From positions 4,949,001 to 5,013,000 of the forward strand of contig CALZFC010000015.1 in assembly GCA_945643635.1 (NCBI GenBank): DNA of 64,000 nt. Reading direction: 5' to 3'. How positions within the stretch are numbered: position 1 is the stretch's first letter; every line of letters starts with the position of its first letter. Source of the stretch: Allodiplogaster sudhausi. Lineage: Eukaryota; Nematoda; Chromadorea; Rhabditida; Diplogasteridae. The notes under the pieces are model-generated. The model saw only the letters and a list, made by a program, of their open reading frames with translations. It did no database searches and had not been told where the DNA came from. Position numbers and translations under genes: made by a program. Positions 49,648 through 61,928 of the stretch are shown here, in pieces.

Positions 49648-51108
49648 CGCTTTCTATCAAACTTTGCAATCTCTCTCAGATTCTACAGGGGGGGGGGGGG
49701 GCGATGAATCTGTTCTTGTGTTTGTCTCGGAACGAGCAGAAGAGCTAAGTAGAAGGCCCTTCTGCAATTTCATAGAGTGGAGTGTTGATGTCACGGTCAC
49801 GGCCATCAACTTCTGCCTAAATCCCTCATCATTTTCCTGCTCTTTTAACATAGAAAAAGACCTTTGCCATCATGCTCGGATAAAATATCAAAGAGGTAAA
49901 ATATCCAAGAAAAGATTAATTATTGAAAGGCAGTGATATGAGAGGTAATGCGTGCAAAGTAAACATGAAATTATCAATTATTGCTGTTTTTGTGTTGTTC
50001 TGAGAATTTCTCGAAGAAGCCATACTTGAGCATGAAAATATGTTTATGAAAAAGAGGGTGTGTTAGAGGGAGAGATTGCCATAGGCAATTCCACTAGTGT
50101 AGGCGGAAATGGAAGGAGGACTCAGAGGGGCAGCTGCTTCATTATCTGATTAGACTTGGGAAACATTTGGATTAGGATCAGAATTAGACGGGATAGACGA
50201 AAATGCTTGAAACCTGTATAGGGAAAATAAGGGGAGTAAATAAGTGATCCGGAGATAAAACTCAGATAATAAATGGAAGCCGCTTAGGCGAGAAGTCAAC
50301 ATCCAGGGTGACTTTCAGGAAGCAACAACCAAAGTATATTTTGAGGTGTGCGGGAAGTCGTTTCGGCAAGCCTCCACTCTCTGCAGACATAAGATCATTC
50401 ACACCTCGCACAAACCACACACAGTAAGAATCTTCCTTCTTCTACTTCTCGCTCTTAAGCTCTTCACTAACTAGTTTTAATTCTCCGTTCTTTTTCAGTG
50501 CAAAACATGTGGGAAGAGCTTCAACCGCTCCTCGACACTCAACACTCACTCTCGGATCCATCTCGGTAAGCAAGGCGAGGGGCAGAAGTTCAGCCCAAGA
50601 CAACTCCGGCCCTTTCCGTAGTGCAGATTCCCCTCACCCGATTTCACTCTCCGGATATCATCCGATTACACCGGAGCAGAATTAGACTCTGGCAGGGCAA
50701 ATGCCAGAAGAAGTCTGATCCACTGCCCCGTCCTCTTTGGTCAAAATTCACGAGTTCCTCGCAGATGTTTGGAAAACGCATATGAAGATAACAATAACTA
50801 ATTATTGGCATTAATGGTTGCCTCAAGTTACTTCCAGCTCATACTAAAATTGCATAGCTGGAAGAAGATGCTGCCATGGCAAGTAGTTCGTTACTTCCTG
50901 TGAAGGTATCTGCTCAGCTCTAACCCGCGAGCTCTTCCCCTCTGGCCTCGGTCAAGTGGGTCTTTCTCTTTCTTCCCTTGTGTATTCGTGCAATGAGCCG
51001 TTCCCTGGTCAAAATGCCAGATCTCCTTCCGTCCTCCTCAACCCCCCCCCCTCAATCCCCCTTTTTTCCCGCTCCCTCTCCTTTTCTCTCTCTCTCTCTC
51101 CCTCCCTC

Positions 51109-51160
<52 letters not shown>

Positions 51161-52012
51161 TCTCTCTCTGCCTTCCTCTGCCAGAACATCTACACTTCTT
51201 AGTATATTCACACATGTGAGCATCAATTAGCATGATGGAAGGAGTAGGAGAGGGAGTTATGTTGAGAGAGAGAGAGAGAGAGAGATAGAGAGAGAGAAAG
51301 AGAGAGAGAGGAGCTAGAGAGTGAGTTCGAGAGGGGCAAGAGTGAAGTGCGGGAAAATTAGCAGTGGATGCAAAGAGAGAAGTCAAGGTGAAGATGGATG
51401 GCAGGAGGTGAAACTCTGCAGATGGCAAGGGAATTAGAATGGGCCTGGTCCTTCGCTGAGTGCCTCGGTCTACCTTCAGGATACAAGCCGTATGTCTGCG
51501 AGCTCTGCGGGAAGGGATTCCACCAGAATGGCAACTACAAGAATCATAAACTCACGCACAACCAAGAGAAGAAACACAAATGCAGTCAGTGATGCAATTC
51601 AGAGGAGCCTTCTTTCATCTTTCTCTTTCCAGCGATCTGCCATAAGGCTTTCCACCAGACATACAATCTCGCCTTCCACATGCACACGCACACGGAGAGC
51701 AAGGTTGGCTGGAAGTGAACAGATAAGAGAGAGTGAGAGATTGAGAGAGATATACGAAGAGAGAGAGAGAGAGAGAGAAAGAGAAAGAGAGACAGAGACA
51801 GAAGGATAGACAAAGAAAGAGGGATAGACAAAGAGGGCGGGAGGGAGGGATAGAGAGAAGTAGCGATGAGTGACTGGTTCACATCTTCGTATCTGCAGCC
51901 CTTCCAATGCGTCTTCTGTGGGAAGGGCTTCTGTCGCAACTTCGATCTGAAGAAGCACGTGCGGAAGTTGCACGGAGGGGGCAAGCAGCCGCAGACGAGA
52001 GATGCCGCGTAA
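46452..52012 (+). CDS. FEZF: FEZF-type six-C2H2 zinc-finger transcription factor
   Basis: Nuclear transcriptional repressor of the forebrain-embryonic-zinc-finger family. Six C2H2 fingers match vertebrate FEZF closely: [96 protein letters not shown] and [22 protein letters not shown]. An N-terminal [10 protein letters not shown] resembles the eh1 Groucho-binding motif of the family. Exons: 46452-46544 (or -46556), 46680-46841, about 46959-47151, 47310-47386, 50346-50423, 50499-50565, 51480-51584, 51633-51703, 51899-52012; about 320 residues, shorter than vertebrate forms because the N-terminal part is brief. The first exon end and the third exon start are less sure. The intron 47,387-50,345 is about 3 kb, the longest clear intron in the window. 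Confidence 0.92.
49018..49130. repeat. AG microsatellite inside the large FEZF intron
   Basis: GAGA repeats with GCGAG interruptions. CT tracts also occur in FEZF introns at 47,271-47,305, 47,683-47,718, 49,606-49,645 and 51,086-51,170, and AG tracts at 51,261-51,310 and 51,750-51,800. Confidence 0.85.
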
Positions 52013-52672
52013 CTTGTTGCCATTGCTGCAGGCTTCTCCGCCGTTGCTGCAGACTTCTCCGCCGTTGCTGCACGACCTATCCTCCTGTAAGCAGAAGATA
52101 TCAATTTTTCACACTCTACGGTACTCTTAATCAACCAAAACATCTCCACTTTGTGACCAAAGATCCTTATTTTAAATCATAGTTTTTTTCACATTTTTGC
52201 TCCCTTCATGGTAGTCAATTCTTATTATCTTCAAACTTCCTCTAGGCCTCGATTTCATAACACTTCACTTTTCTCCTCCTTCCCATTCTCTCTTGTTCGG
52301 ATTCTCTTAGTTCTCTTCCTCTTCCCTCTCCCTCTCACTCTCTGTACCTTCTGTGTTACTCTCCTTCACACGGGACTCTTCATCCTTTTTGTCACATCAC
52401 CCCATCTTCATATTATTGAAGTGTTGGTAGCAGAGTTAGAGAGCGATGAATTCAGGGAATGTTAGAGAAAGAGAGTGGAGAATGTGTAGAGTGAGAAGAA
52501 GCAGAGAAAGAAGGGAGCGAGTGGGCTGCTCCGCTTGAATGCCTTCCACTTCTTGTCACACGACCACAGGCGGTCGACTTCGAAAGGCGTTAATCTACTT
52601 ATTCCATTCAGTCCAATTCATGCCTTTCTCTCTCTCACAATGATGCAGTCTCTCCTTTCTTGCTCTCTCTCT

Positions 52673-52703
<31 letters not shown>

Positions 52704-53863
52704 CCTCACTCTCTGGCTCTCTCTCTGTCCTCTCTCCACAGGCATACTGTAGGATGTAATGGCGACCTCATTCCATTTCCTGCATACTTCACACGGGGGA
52801 TCCTTACGTTCTCTCTCACAAAATCTATTCGCCATTTGTGATCAATGTACCGTTGTGATTATTTCATAAGATTAAGAAATGAATAGCCCGAATTCCTGAA
52901 TTTGGCTAACAAAGTGACCAATTTCTTTGACATTTGCGTCCAAACACAAGAAAATGACGCCACCGGAGTCCTTCTAACGGGTCGCGAGAGAATATTTTGT
53001 ATTTTGCTCGCATTCGAAGTGTCTATTTATTTTGTAATAATGAATAAAGTATTAAGTAACTGCCTAAAGTCAATGAATACTGTACAGAATTTAGGTTATT
53101 AAAAAAAACAAGATGGTGGAGGTTTTGCTTTCATGACCAAGCGAGAGGCGCCACTCGTTTTCCTCGTTCGAAGAGAAAAAAACATTCCGGTACCCATTCA
53201 GCCTCAGTTAGTTTGTCTTAGCCATTTTTTCAGTTTTCCACTGTGCCCTGTTTCCCTGCTTGACTTCTCATTACCTTTACCATTTCTCTGTCCGTCTGCA
53301 TCTCTCTCGTTGAACACTCTCTAACCTCTCTTCGTCAGTGGCCATTCACATGAAAGGTGGAGCAGTCATTCGGTCGATGAGCCGTGTCCACAACTCTGGA
53401 CGTGGATGGGACGAGCATTTAGGGTTTGCATTGGATACTGCGAGTACCGGGACGAAGCAGCTCTCTTTTGTTCTTCACGGGTACAGTCATAGTTTCTCCA
53501 GGGAGAGCGAGATTGCTTGAAAGGTTCACCTTTCCGTTTTTCCCCATAGTGAAACAACAGATTTCTTGCCCGTCTCAGTGGCTGTTCACTTTGAGCACTG
53601 CCACTGACAAAGTCACAAAATAGTTATGAAGCTTGAATTTTGTTCTTTGGTGGGAAAGGTTCGCATAAAGAAAACAGGAAGGCGGGATAAATATATTGGA
53701 GAAGAGCACCGGAGATCTAGAAGATGGAGCAAGTGAACGAAACAGTGGAACACCAATCAGATTGAGAATAAAAAAAACACTGCATGTTCCAATCGCAGAA
53801 TCGCATCACAAGATTCGATGAACTGCCAAAGAGAGGAAAGCTAAGAAATTAGGGCGGGGTTCC
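52013..53863. other. Intergenic region between FEZF and collagen
   Basis: Begins with about three copies of a 21-base unit containing TTCTCCGCCGTTGCTGCAG just after the FEZF stop (about 52,019-52,080). A CT microsatellite lies at about 52,626-52,720. No further gene is supported. Confidence 0.5.
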
Positions 53864-53871
53864 TATAAAAG
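53864..53871 (+). promoter_or_regulatory. TATA box of the cuticle collagen gene
   Basis: TATAAAAG, 57 bases upstream of the chosen collagen start codon, spacing that would leave a short 5' untranslated region. Confidence 0.7.
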
Positions 53872-53927
53872 AACAGATAATTGCTTGCTGTTGCTTAGTG
53901 GCTTCACTGCATATTTCTGAGCAGCTG

Positions 53928-54864
53928 ATGAGGGCGGAGGGGGTTGTGGGAACGGCTTCGGCCGCCGTTCTCCTCGCCACCATTGCAGTCATTGTCGTCA
54001 TCCTGGACTTCGTGGGACGGATCAACACACTCCACACTGACATCACTGCAGGAGTTGCAGAGTTCAAGGTGAAGGAGGACAGAGAAAGAGAGATCATAGA
54101 GAGGGAGAGAAAAAGAGAATACTGCGAGAGAAAAAGAGAAACGACTGCAGGTGACCTCCGACGAAGCGTGGACTTATCTGCTGGGGATGCACAGCAGCGC
54201 CGGATCCAGTTTATCCAGCCAAGTCGTTCCCTCCTACGGTCGAAACCGCCGCTCGAAGGCAGCCTGCAACTGTGGCCCGCAGGCAAGGGGATGCCCCCGC
54301 GGACCTCCGGGAGTCCCAGGAAAGCCAGGCTCCCGTGGCGAGGACGGCCATCCCGGTCGCCCTGGCAAGAAAGGCGCGCCAGCCGCTCCTGCCAAGCACG
54401 TCAAGGACTCGAAAGGCGCATGCATTAAGTGCCTGCCTGGCCCGCCGGGTCACAAGGGACTCCCTGGACGCCCCGGAATTGCCGGGCATGCGGGGCGGAA
54501 GGGACCGAAAGGAGCACCCGGTAAGAATGGCACACCAGGGAAGCAGGGTCTGGCTGGATCGAAGGGTCAGCCTGGTAAGCCAGGCCAGAGAGGACATCCT
54601 GGACAGCCCGGCAAGAATTCTATTGCTTATAAGCCTGGCGCACACGGACCGCCCGGTCATGCCGGCAAACCTGGGCCAGCTGGACGGCCTGGCAAGGGCG
54701 GCGGACCAGGAAAGGACGGCAAGGGAGGACGGCCCGGGCCGAAGGGGCAGCCCGGCAAGCAGGGAGGGAAGGGCAAGCCAGGGGCTCCAGGACAGACAGG
54801 GAAGAATGGAGAGCCCGGCAAAGACGCCGCTTACTGCCCCTGCCCACGACGGAACCGAGCTTAA
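53928..54864 (+). CDS. Nematode cuticle collagen
   Basis: Secreted structural collagen of the cuticle. Exons 53928-54068 and 54151-54864 encode 284 residues, normal for the family. The N-terminus has a hydrophobic stretch (ASAAVLLATIAVIVVILDF, residues about 10-30) typical of the nematode collagen N-terminal domain, then a YGRNRRSK subtilisin-type cleavage site, then a cysteine cluster (CNCGPQARGC), Gly-X-Y repeats, an interruption with CIKC, a second long Gly-X-Y block with breaks, and a C-terminal YCPCPRRNRA. Cysteines flanking the Gly-X-Y blocks would crosslink trimers. The start at 53,928 is chosen because it fits the TATA box at 53,864; coding is also open a short way upstream without an ATG. 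The intron is 82 bases. Confidence 0.93.
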
Positions 54865-55532
54865 GATTAGATGTACAGTGTTTCTTTGTACTATAACCTA
54901 TGTGTTTAATAAGAAAGAGTTTCCGTACTGGCGTTGTTGTAATGCATTAATCAAGGCAATTAAACATCTCTTATCTCTGTTCTTTTTAAACAGAGAGCAG
55001 CGAATTAAACAGAACCAGTGATCCACTGTTGTTTGATTTGTTTGTTTTACCATATACCCCACACTGAAAAAGTATTCGGTGAACGCTGTCTTCATTCTCA
55101 CTTGATCTCTCTGTTCTTCCTTGTCATCGCCTTGCAAGCATGGCCTGAGACGTTTTTACACTCCACTTACACGTGTCTTGCTGATAAACCCTTTGCTGTA
55201 TTCAGTAGCGCTTGAACATGTGCCTTTGTTAATGTTTTCCAGTCAGTAATGGGCAATTGAAGCCAGGGAAAGCTGTGGCCTGCTTATCAGTTATCAAGCA
55301 ACACTTCCTAAGCTTTTTGTTCACTTGTGTGCCAAGAGGAATTCGGATATTTATAGATAGTGGGATTAGGAGAGGTTGGGAGAGAGGAGAATCAAAGTAG
55401 AAGGAGAGATAGAAGAGAAGGGATTACTGATAAGGATTTCAATGGAATTCATGAAGATCAAGGGAGATGGCAGCAGAAATGGGAGGAGCCAGCTAGGAAA
55501 GTGAAGCTGAGAAGAATCTTCTGATTCGAGGT
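54865..55532. other. Collagen 3' flank and trehalase upstream region
   Basis: AT-rich sequence with no open frame of note. AATAAG at about 54,907 is a possible poly(A) signal for the collagen gene. Confidence 0.45.
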
Positions 55533-55540
55533 TATAAAAG
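55533..55540 (+). promoter_or_regulatory. TATA box of the trehalase gene
   Basis: TATAAAAG, 42 bases before an in-frame ATG at 55,575 and 96 before the favoured start at 55,629. Confidence 0.6.
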
Positions 55541-55628
55541 AAGGCCATCAAAGATTAGTTTTGTTCGCGACAGAATGATTCTTTTCTCACTTCTTAGCAG
55601 AAAACAGAATGTAACCTTTAGACTTGGA

Positions 55629-58600
55629 ATGGCTCGTTCCCTTTCATTGGTGGCGATTCTCTCTCTTCTTCTCGCCTTGTCCAGAGAAGCCAATTCCATC
55701 GATGTAAATGTATGCGACGAGAAGTCTACGCCTGGAAACTGGTCCACATCTGGCTAATGAGCTGTTTATACTGCGTTCGCCATAGCATTCCTTGATATCA
55801 ACATTTAGTAGCCAACTGATTCACTATATTCATTTAGGTTCATCTACTGCAGCGGCCGCATTTTGGAAGCTGTCAATTACCATCAACTCTACAATGACTC
55901 TAAGGAATTTGTTGACATGCCTATGAAAGCGAAACCGCGTAAGTTTTTATGTAGATAAGAAAAAAAACCAAACGAGTGTATATTTCCTGAAGTATGTATT
56001 TATGTAACTCTTTTCAGCAGTAGCTCGTCGTAAAAAACTCGTAAAAAAAATTGCAGAAGATGTAAAGAGTGCATTTGATCAGAAATTTGGGACTCTCGAC
56101 ATTGCGGATATCCAAAAGGAAGATCTGCTGCATTTCATCAATGATAAATTCAGGTTAGAGAGAGAAACTCGAAAAGGGAAGCCTGATTAGTGGATTCTCT
56201 TCTCTCCCTCTTCCACTGCAGCCCGGCTGGCAATGAACTGTTGAATTGCACGCCGAGTGACTGGGAGGAGAGGCCGCGGCGGTTGGCTGCCATCTCCGAC
56301 CCTCTTCTCCGCGACTGGGCCATGGATCTCAATGCCATCTGGAGGCGGCTCTGTCGCAAGGTTATTTCATTTCATTTTATTATCTAATAAAAGATTCTCG
56401 AATGTTGAAGATGCATCCTGACTTCGAGACTGAACGCGATCGCCATTCTTTGATTCTCGTTCCGAATGCCTTCATCGCTCCAGGAGGTCGCTTTCGCGAG
56501 TTCTACTACTGGGACACCTACTGGATCATCAAAGTACACATTTATTATTCATATATTTACTAAACGAATGTATGTAGTAATCGAAAAGTAATGTGATAAT
56601 AGGCGCCATGAACTTGACAGGGTCTGATCGCTTCGGGAATGACGAAAACCGCACGGGACATGATTGACAATCTTGGACATGTCATTTCAATGTTTGTTGC
56701 CTTTTTGTGAGAATATTTCGCAATTGTTTACTGGAAGTTCTCCTCCCTTTCTTTAGGTATGGCTTCATTCCAAACGGGGGCCGAATTTACTACCTACAAA
56801 GGCATGACATTTATTTCTTTGCTGAAAGAGAAATTCAGCTAAACTGCCAAAATTGGCAGGTCGCAGCCGCCGTTCTTTGCAGCGATGGCCTTCGAGTATT
56901 ACCAGGCCACGAGAGACAAGCAATTCATACGCCAGATCATTCCTCTCATCGAGAAGGAACAACTATTTTGGCACACTCAGAGATCGGTAGATCGACGCTT
57001 AAAAACGTTCTTTTTTATTAACTCGTTGTTTTGCTTAGTATTATGTAAAGTTTAACCTTATATTTTTAAAAAAAAACAGGTAAATTTGACGACCGGAAGT
57101 GGCGGTGTCTTCGAGTTCTTCCAGTATCGCACGGCTTCAAATGTCCCACGACCCGAGTCCTTCCGAGCTGACATGAAGAGTGCGGAAGGAGTCCCGGCTG
57201 AAGAGCGGCCGGCTTTCTTCCAGGTTCTTGAGATGCCCCTTTGGAGAAGAGAAGTTGTTCTTTGAGAATGTCGCCTCGGCTGCTGAGACTGGCTGGGACT
57301 TCTCCACTCGCTGGTTCTCAGATGGCTCCTCCTTCCACAAGATGGCCACCACAGATGTCGTCCCCATCGACCTGAACTCCCTCCAGTGCTGGAATCTACG
57401 CATCCTTGCGTACCTCAACGAGGAAATCGGTCGGAACTTGCTCTCCAGTGTACTTTGATCACTTTAATATAACAAACTAAATACATACATATATGACGGT
57501 GCAAACTAGAAAAACGGTCATTTTTGCGTTTTAGACCTGTTATGCACACTTTTTTTGGAATATTCCATACGAATATGCCAAATTGGTCAAAAAGAACGCG
57601 TACATTTGTGCGCAAATGTGCATAACGGGTCGAAAAAGTAAAAACGACCGTTTTATTTTAGTTTGCACCGTCATATATGTCTCTTATTGTAAGTTATGGT
57701 CCTCCATTTTAAATCTTCCTCTTTCTCAGGGAAACACGACGAGGCCGCTTCGTATCAAGCAAAAGTTGATTCCTTTCAAGCTGCTCTAGCACAAGTTTTC
57801 TACAGCGAAGACGAAGGCGGCTGGTCTCTTAATCTTTTCTGTAACTAATCAAACTATCTTGTCACAATGTACATCTTGTTTAGCATGATCTGAACAGGTT
57901 CGACCTCAATGTCAAGAGTGGCAAGTTGAACCGGCGGTTCTTCGTTTCGAATGCTGCGCCACTCTTCACTGGCTGCTATGACAGAATCGACAACACCAAG
58001 TCGGAACGAATCTTCAAAGACATGAAGGCATTCTTTTAAGCAATCGATAACTATCTCAAAGTTCTTCCTGCATTACAGTGACTGTCGGTCTCTCCTATCC
58101 GATAATCAGCTGTGATTATTCTGATATCCTTATCAGTGTGGCTCTCGTTCTAGGCCGCGGGTGCCTTCAACTTCTCCAGCGGCGTGCCGGTTTCAATGGT
58201 GGCGAGTGGCCAGCAGTGGGACTTCCCTAATGGATTCGCTCCCCTCAATCACATGCTCATTGAAGGACTCAGAAAGAGCGAGAATCCAGATATGCAGAAG
58301 CAGGTTGGGAAAACAATGGAATGGGAAACAGAAAGGGAAGGCGGAGAGATTGAGAGAAATAGAGAGACAGGGAAAGTAAGAGAGGAGAGTGAGAGATAGG
58401 AGAGTGAGAGATAGGAGAGTGAGAGATAGGAGAGTGAGAGATAGGAGAGTGAGAGATAGGAGAGAGACGGTATATTATACAATGAACTGTCCTATTCTAC
58501 AGTGAAGTTTCAGTTTATCCTAATTTCAGGCATTCCAACTGGCAGAAAAATGGATTTTCGGCAATTTCAAAGTGTTCCGGGACACAAAGCTCATGTGGGA

Positions 58601-58958
58601 AAAGGTTGAACGACTCCACTTTTACTGGAACTAAAAGCAAATCCGCTGTAACTAATTATGATTTGTATTTGAGTATGACGTCATTGGCAAAGAGGCTTCG
58701 CCCGGGTCTGGAGGAGAGTACAATGTCCAGGTGAGGGCTTCCCTCCACTCCAGAAGCTGCTGAGAGATCCATGAGTTGGAAAGAATTCAAAGTATTTAGG
58801 ATGGTTTTGGTTGGTCGAATGGTGCGATTCTCGACTTGCTTGTGACGTATGGAGATGTTCTGCGAGTGCCAGATGAGTTGAGGGGAGGAGGGGCGACTCT
58901 CTTCTCTCTTCTCTCTTCATTCCCCACTCTGCTCTTCTTGCTACTCAACTTGAACTAA
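55629..58958 (+). CDS. TREH: Trehalase (GH37), secreted and probably GPI-anchored
   Basis: Hydrolyses trehalose to glucose. Sixteen exons keep phase and give 608 residues: 55629-55741, 55838-55938, 56018-56153, 56222-56360, 56411-56533, 56621-56691, 56757-56801, 56860-56986, 57080-57223, 57267-57429, 57730-57823, 57898-58027, 58154-58303, 58530-58604, 58674-58730, 58800-58958. Both GH37 signatures are present: [15 protein letters not shown] and [12 protein letters not shown]. Other matches to human trehalase include [24 protein letters not shown] and a Gly-rich SGGEYNVQ...GFGWSNGA segment. A signal peptide ([18 protein letters not shown]) and a hydrophobic C-terminal tail ([15 protein letters not shown]) suggest GPI anchoring, as in mammals. 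Oddities: two GC-donor introns (56,802-56,859; 58,028-58,153), a 43-bp intron (57,224-57,266), a MITE in the intron after exon 10 and a minisatellite in the intron after exon 13. Confidence 0.96.
57487..57680. mobile_element. MITE, about 190 bp, in a trehalase intron
   Basis: Long inverted repeat: GACGGTGCAAACTA at 57,495 onward matches its complement ending at 57,672, and pairing continues over ACGGTC and through GTTATGCAC near the middle. Both sides carry ATATAT, so the target duplication may be TA or longer. It lies wholly within the intron 57,430-57,729. Confidence 0.8.
58387..58466. repeat. 15-bp minisatellite in a trehalase intron
   Basis: About five tandem copies of GTGAGAGATAGGAGA directly following an AG-rich stretch, inside the intron 58,304-58,529. 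Confidence 0.93.
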
Positions 58959-60012
58959 TTGTAAGATCGACGCTTTTTTCACTCTTTCCGGTCTTTCATA
59001 GACTTTCATCAATGATTGTGTATATGAATATGTGCTTACATAAGATGCATATTTATGTATGTACATTTGTATATATGTATGTAGGAACTGTGGATAATGA
59101 TGGAAGAAATTTTTGCCTTGTATAAAGTTTGAAGTTTTGTGTTTATTATTTCGTTTTGAACGTCTGAATTTGGCATCAACGAAAAACGCGAGCAAGGTCC
59201 AGAAAAATGCCTCACCTCGCCAACTAATTTCATCGTTGGCAGCATTATTTAATCCGCTTATTTCAGCCATTCATTCTGACTGCGAAAGGATTTATTGTCA
59301 GTTCTCCCTCCCACTCCACTTATCTGTTCTATTCGTCCTCCTTTTGTCGTTGTTCCTGGCATTTTATTGTGTCAGTTCGAAAAAGCCATAAAGCCATAAC
59401 AGGAAATAAAAGGTAACGATTGAAAAAAGCAGATTGAAATCGCTGAACAAAATGAGTCCACCGAGAAGAAGAGGACAATTATGCATGCGAAATATCCTAT
59501 AGATACTAGAAGATTCATGAGCAATTCAACCTCGCCTTCTTCATCGATCATTCGAACAGTCACTTCTTTGTTATCGTTTGCAATTTTTCGAATGTTTATT
59601 TGCTTAACACTGCCATGTTTTATTTATTTATTTGCACTTTATGTGTCCACAAAAATTGATCGTTAACACATACCGTTGTCAAGTAATAAAAATAAAGTGA
59701 ACTACCTGAAATGAGTTGGTGGTGCATTCCGCTCATTGAACGTTTCAAACTTGAGATTGATTGGTATGGAACTGAAGCGTCGAACTGATCCAGAAAGAAG
59801 CGGAAACGAGGATGAAACGATTGCTGGTGGTGGTAATAAATGAGACAGTAGCTGCCAGAATAGCAGTCACATCAAATGGAATTGCAATCTGTGCATTCCC
59901 AGCTCTCTTCTTCCCCCCTCTCTTCGCTTTATTCTCTGGCTTTCCTCTTCTCAGCTTCACCTTCTCCAGTCCTTATATATTCCCACCAAGTGAACGTGTA
60001 AATCCATTGACC
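58959..60012. other. Trehalase 3' flank and CAP-gene upstream region
   Basis: No gene seen. AATAAA occurs at several positions (for example near 59,404 and 59,686). TATATATT at about 59,974, 39 bases before the CAP start codon, is a possible TATA box. Confidence 0.4.
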
Positions 60013-61250
60013 ATGTGGCTCTTCCCGCTCTTGTTCATTCTCTTCGTCGCTCCAGGTACTGATTTGAGGAACAAAAAAAAAGATAGTATCTTTTTCATAT
60101 GCTATTAAAGGTCATTTTCTTCCATGTGAATCTGTTTATACAATCAAAAGTTTTGGCAACAAAAATCATTTCAGACGCCTTCTCGCAGCTCTGCCCTGGG
60201 GGAATTCCAATGCGAGAAGCAACTGATATTCTCGCTTTTCACAATAGAATGAGGAGACGTCTGCAGGTTTGAGCAGTGTTCTTGTTGTAGGAGTCAATGT
60301 ATACTATTTATACAACTCTTGTCATGTTTTCGAATTGAAGCCCAATGTCATTTTCTTACAGGCAGGCACATACATTGTCAGAGGAAAGTATCTCCCTGCA
60401 TCAAAAACACCGATCAAAGAACTAGTCAGGCTAAAACTGCTATTTGATTGCCTCATTAATATGCTTTAAATGAAATATTCAGTTGCAATCTTTCAGTTAT
60501 GGGACTGTTCTCTGGAGCAGAGTGCACAGCGATGGTCGGACAAATGCCTTTTCGCCCACTCCAACATTTCTGGAATCGGAGAGAATGTCTACACTATCCG
60601 CATGCTCCCCCCGGTATGTTCTGCTCACTATTTCCCGTCTTCTCTTCCTATTCCAATTCTTTCACCATTTATGCTGTTGGACTAATTAAGATATTGTCAA
60701 AGATATGTATGTACATGCATACATATGCATCGCAGCTTCCCCCTTGGTTTCATTTCATCTGTCCTCAACTGATTACGAGTCAAAATAGCATATCCATTGA
60801 AACAACTTATGGTTAGATGTCAATGGAGGACCAAGGGTTCTACGCGGCCTTCTCGTGGGCAGCTGAGTTCCAGCAGTACGGATGGCTGAGTGTGAACCTC
60901 ACCGAGGAAGTCTACAAGACAGGCATCGGACACGCCACTCAGGTCTCTATGTATTCCATGCACTTCCTGCCCACGCTTCGGTGAGCACGCGGTTACACGT
61001 GATAGTCCGTATAAAATAATGAACTTGCATTTCCCCGTCGCAGATGGTGTCAGCCCACACAGAGAAGGTTGGCTGTGGAATCACTCTCTGCGACGACGCG
61101 AAATTCGTGATTGTCACCTGCCACTACCACAAGCCGTACTCACTATTCCACTTTCTTAGCTTCTGCTTCTTTCTTCACTATGAGATTCACGTTTCTTTCA
61201 GCGGCAACGTCATGAACAGCTTCACTTACGACGCAGTCACTCCGTGGTGA
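60013..61250 (+). CDS. Secreted CAP/SCP-TAPS domain protein
   Basis: Small secreted protein of the CAP superfamily (venom-allergen/ASP-like in nematodes; some bind sterols or act at the host interface, but free-living species also have many). Exons 60013-60055, 60175-60266, 60362-60424, 60497-60613, 60817-60942, 61044-61135 and 61202-61250 keep phase and give 193 residues. A signal peptide (MWLFPLLFILFVAP) is followed by the CAP landmarks ILAFHNRMRR, LWDCSLEQSAQRWSDKC, FAHSNISGIGENVY, FYAAFSWAAEFQQYGW, IGHATQMVSAHTEKVGCG and CHYHKPGNVMN. Spaced cysteines suggest disulfides. No C-terminal extension is present, so it is a single-CAP type. Confidence 0.94.
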
Positions 61251-61881
61251 ACGGTGCAGTGCGGAAAGCTGTTTTTTCTCCCATTCCATCCTCTCCCTTT
61301 CTCTCACCCCATTTAGTCTCTCTCGTTTGCTCACCCTGGCTTTCTATCGCTTCTGATATTTCAAGCCTCTTTTTCTGGTCAAAGTGTTTTTCTTATCGAC
61401 CATTTTGTTGTGTTAAAGATACTTATGAATACTTTGGTTCAAGATACTTGCAGCAATCATAACATGCATACATAAACATGTGTACAACTAAGACAATACA
61501 GTCTCACCATCATCTAAGTACTTTATACATATCTCACTTTCCCCTCAGTATCGCCTTCTTCTCCTTTTTCCTTTCCCATCCCCTCTATTCCTTTGCAACC
61601 CACATACCGCTAGTTTCACTTTTACATACATGTATGTACATATATGCTCCCTAGTTGTCTCTCTCATGGATTCTACATACATATATCTTCTCTCTGTTTC
61701 ACCTTTGCTACCAATCCAGAAAGTACGCCTTGTGTTGAAGGTCCCGTTCTTTTCTAATTTGTGCTGCCGTGGATTTCCTACTAATTGGGAAGCTCGAGAC
61801 ATGTAATTATACGCGAAAAGAGCGGGAACCATTTGTGACACGTACGAGAGAAAAAAGCGAACGAGCATGCGCGAGCGAGAG

Positions 61882-61928
<47 letters not shown>

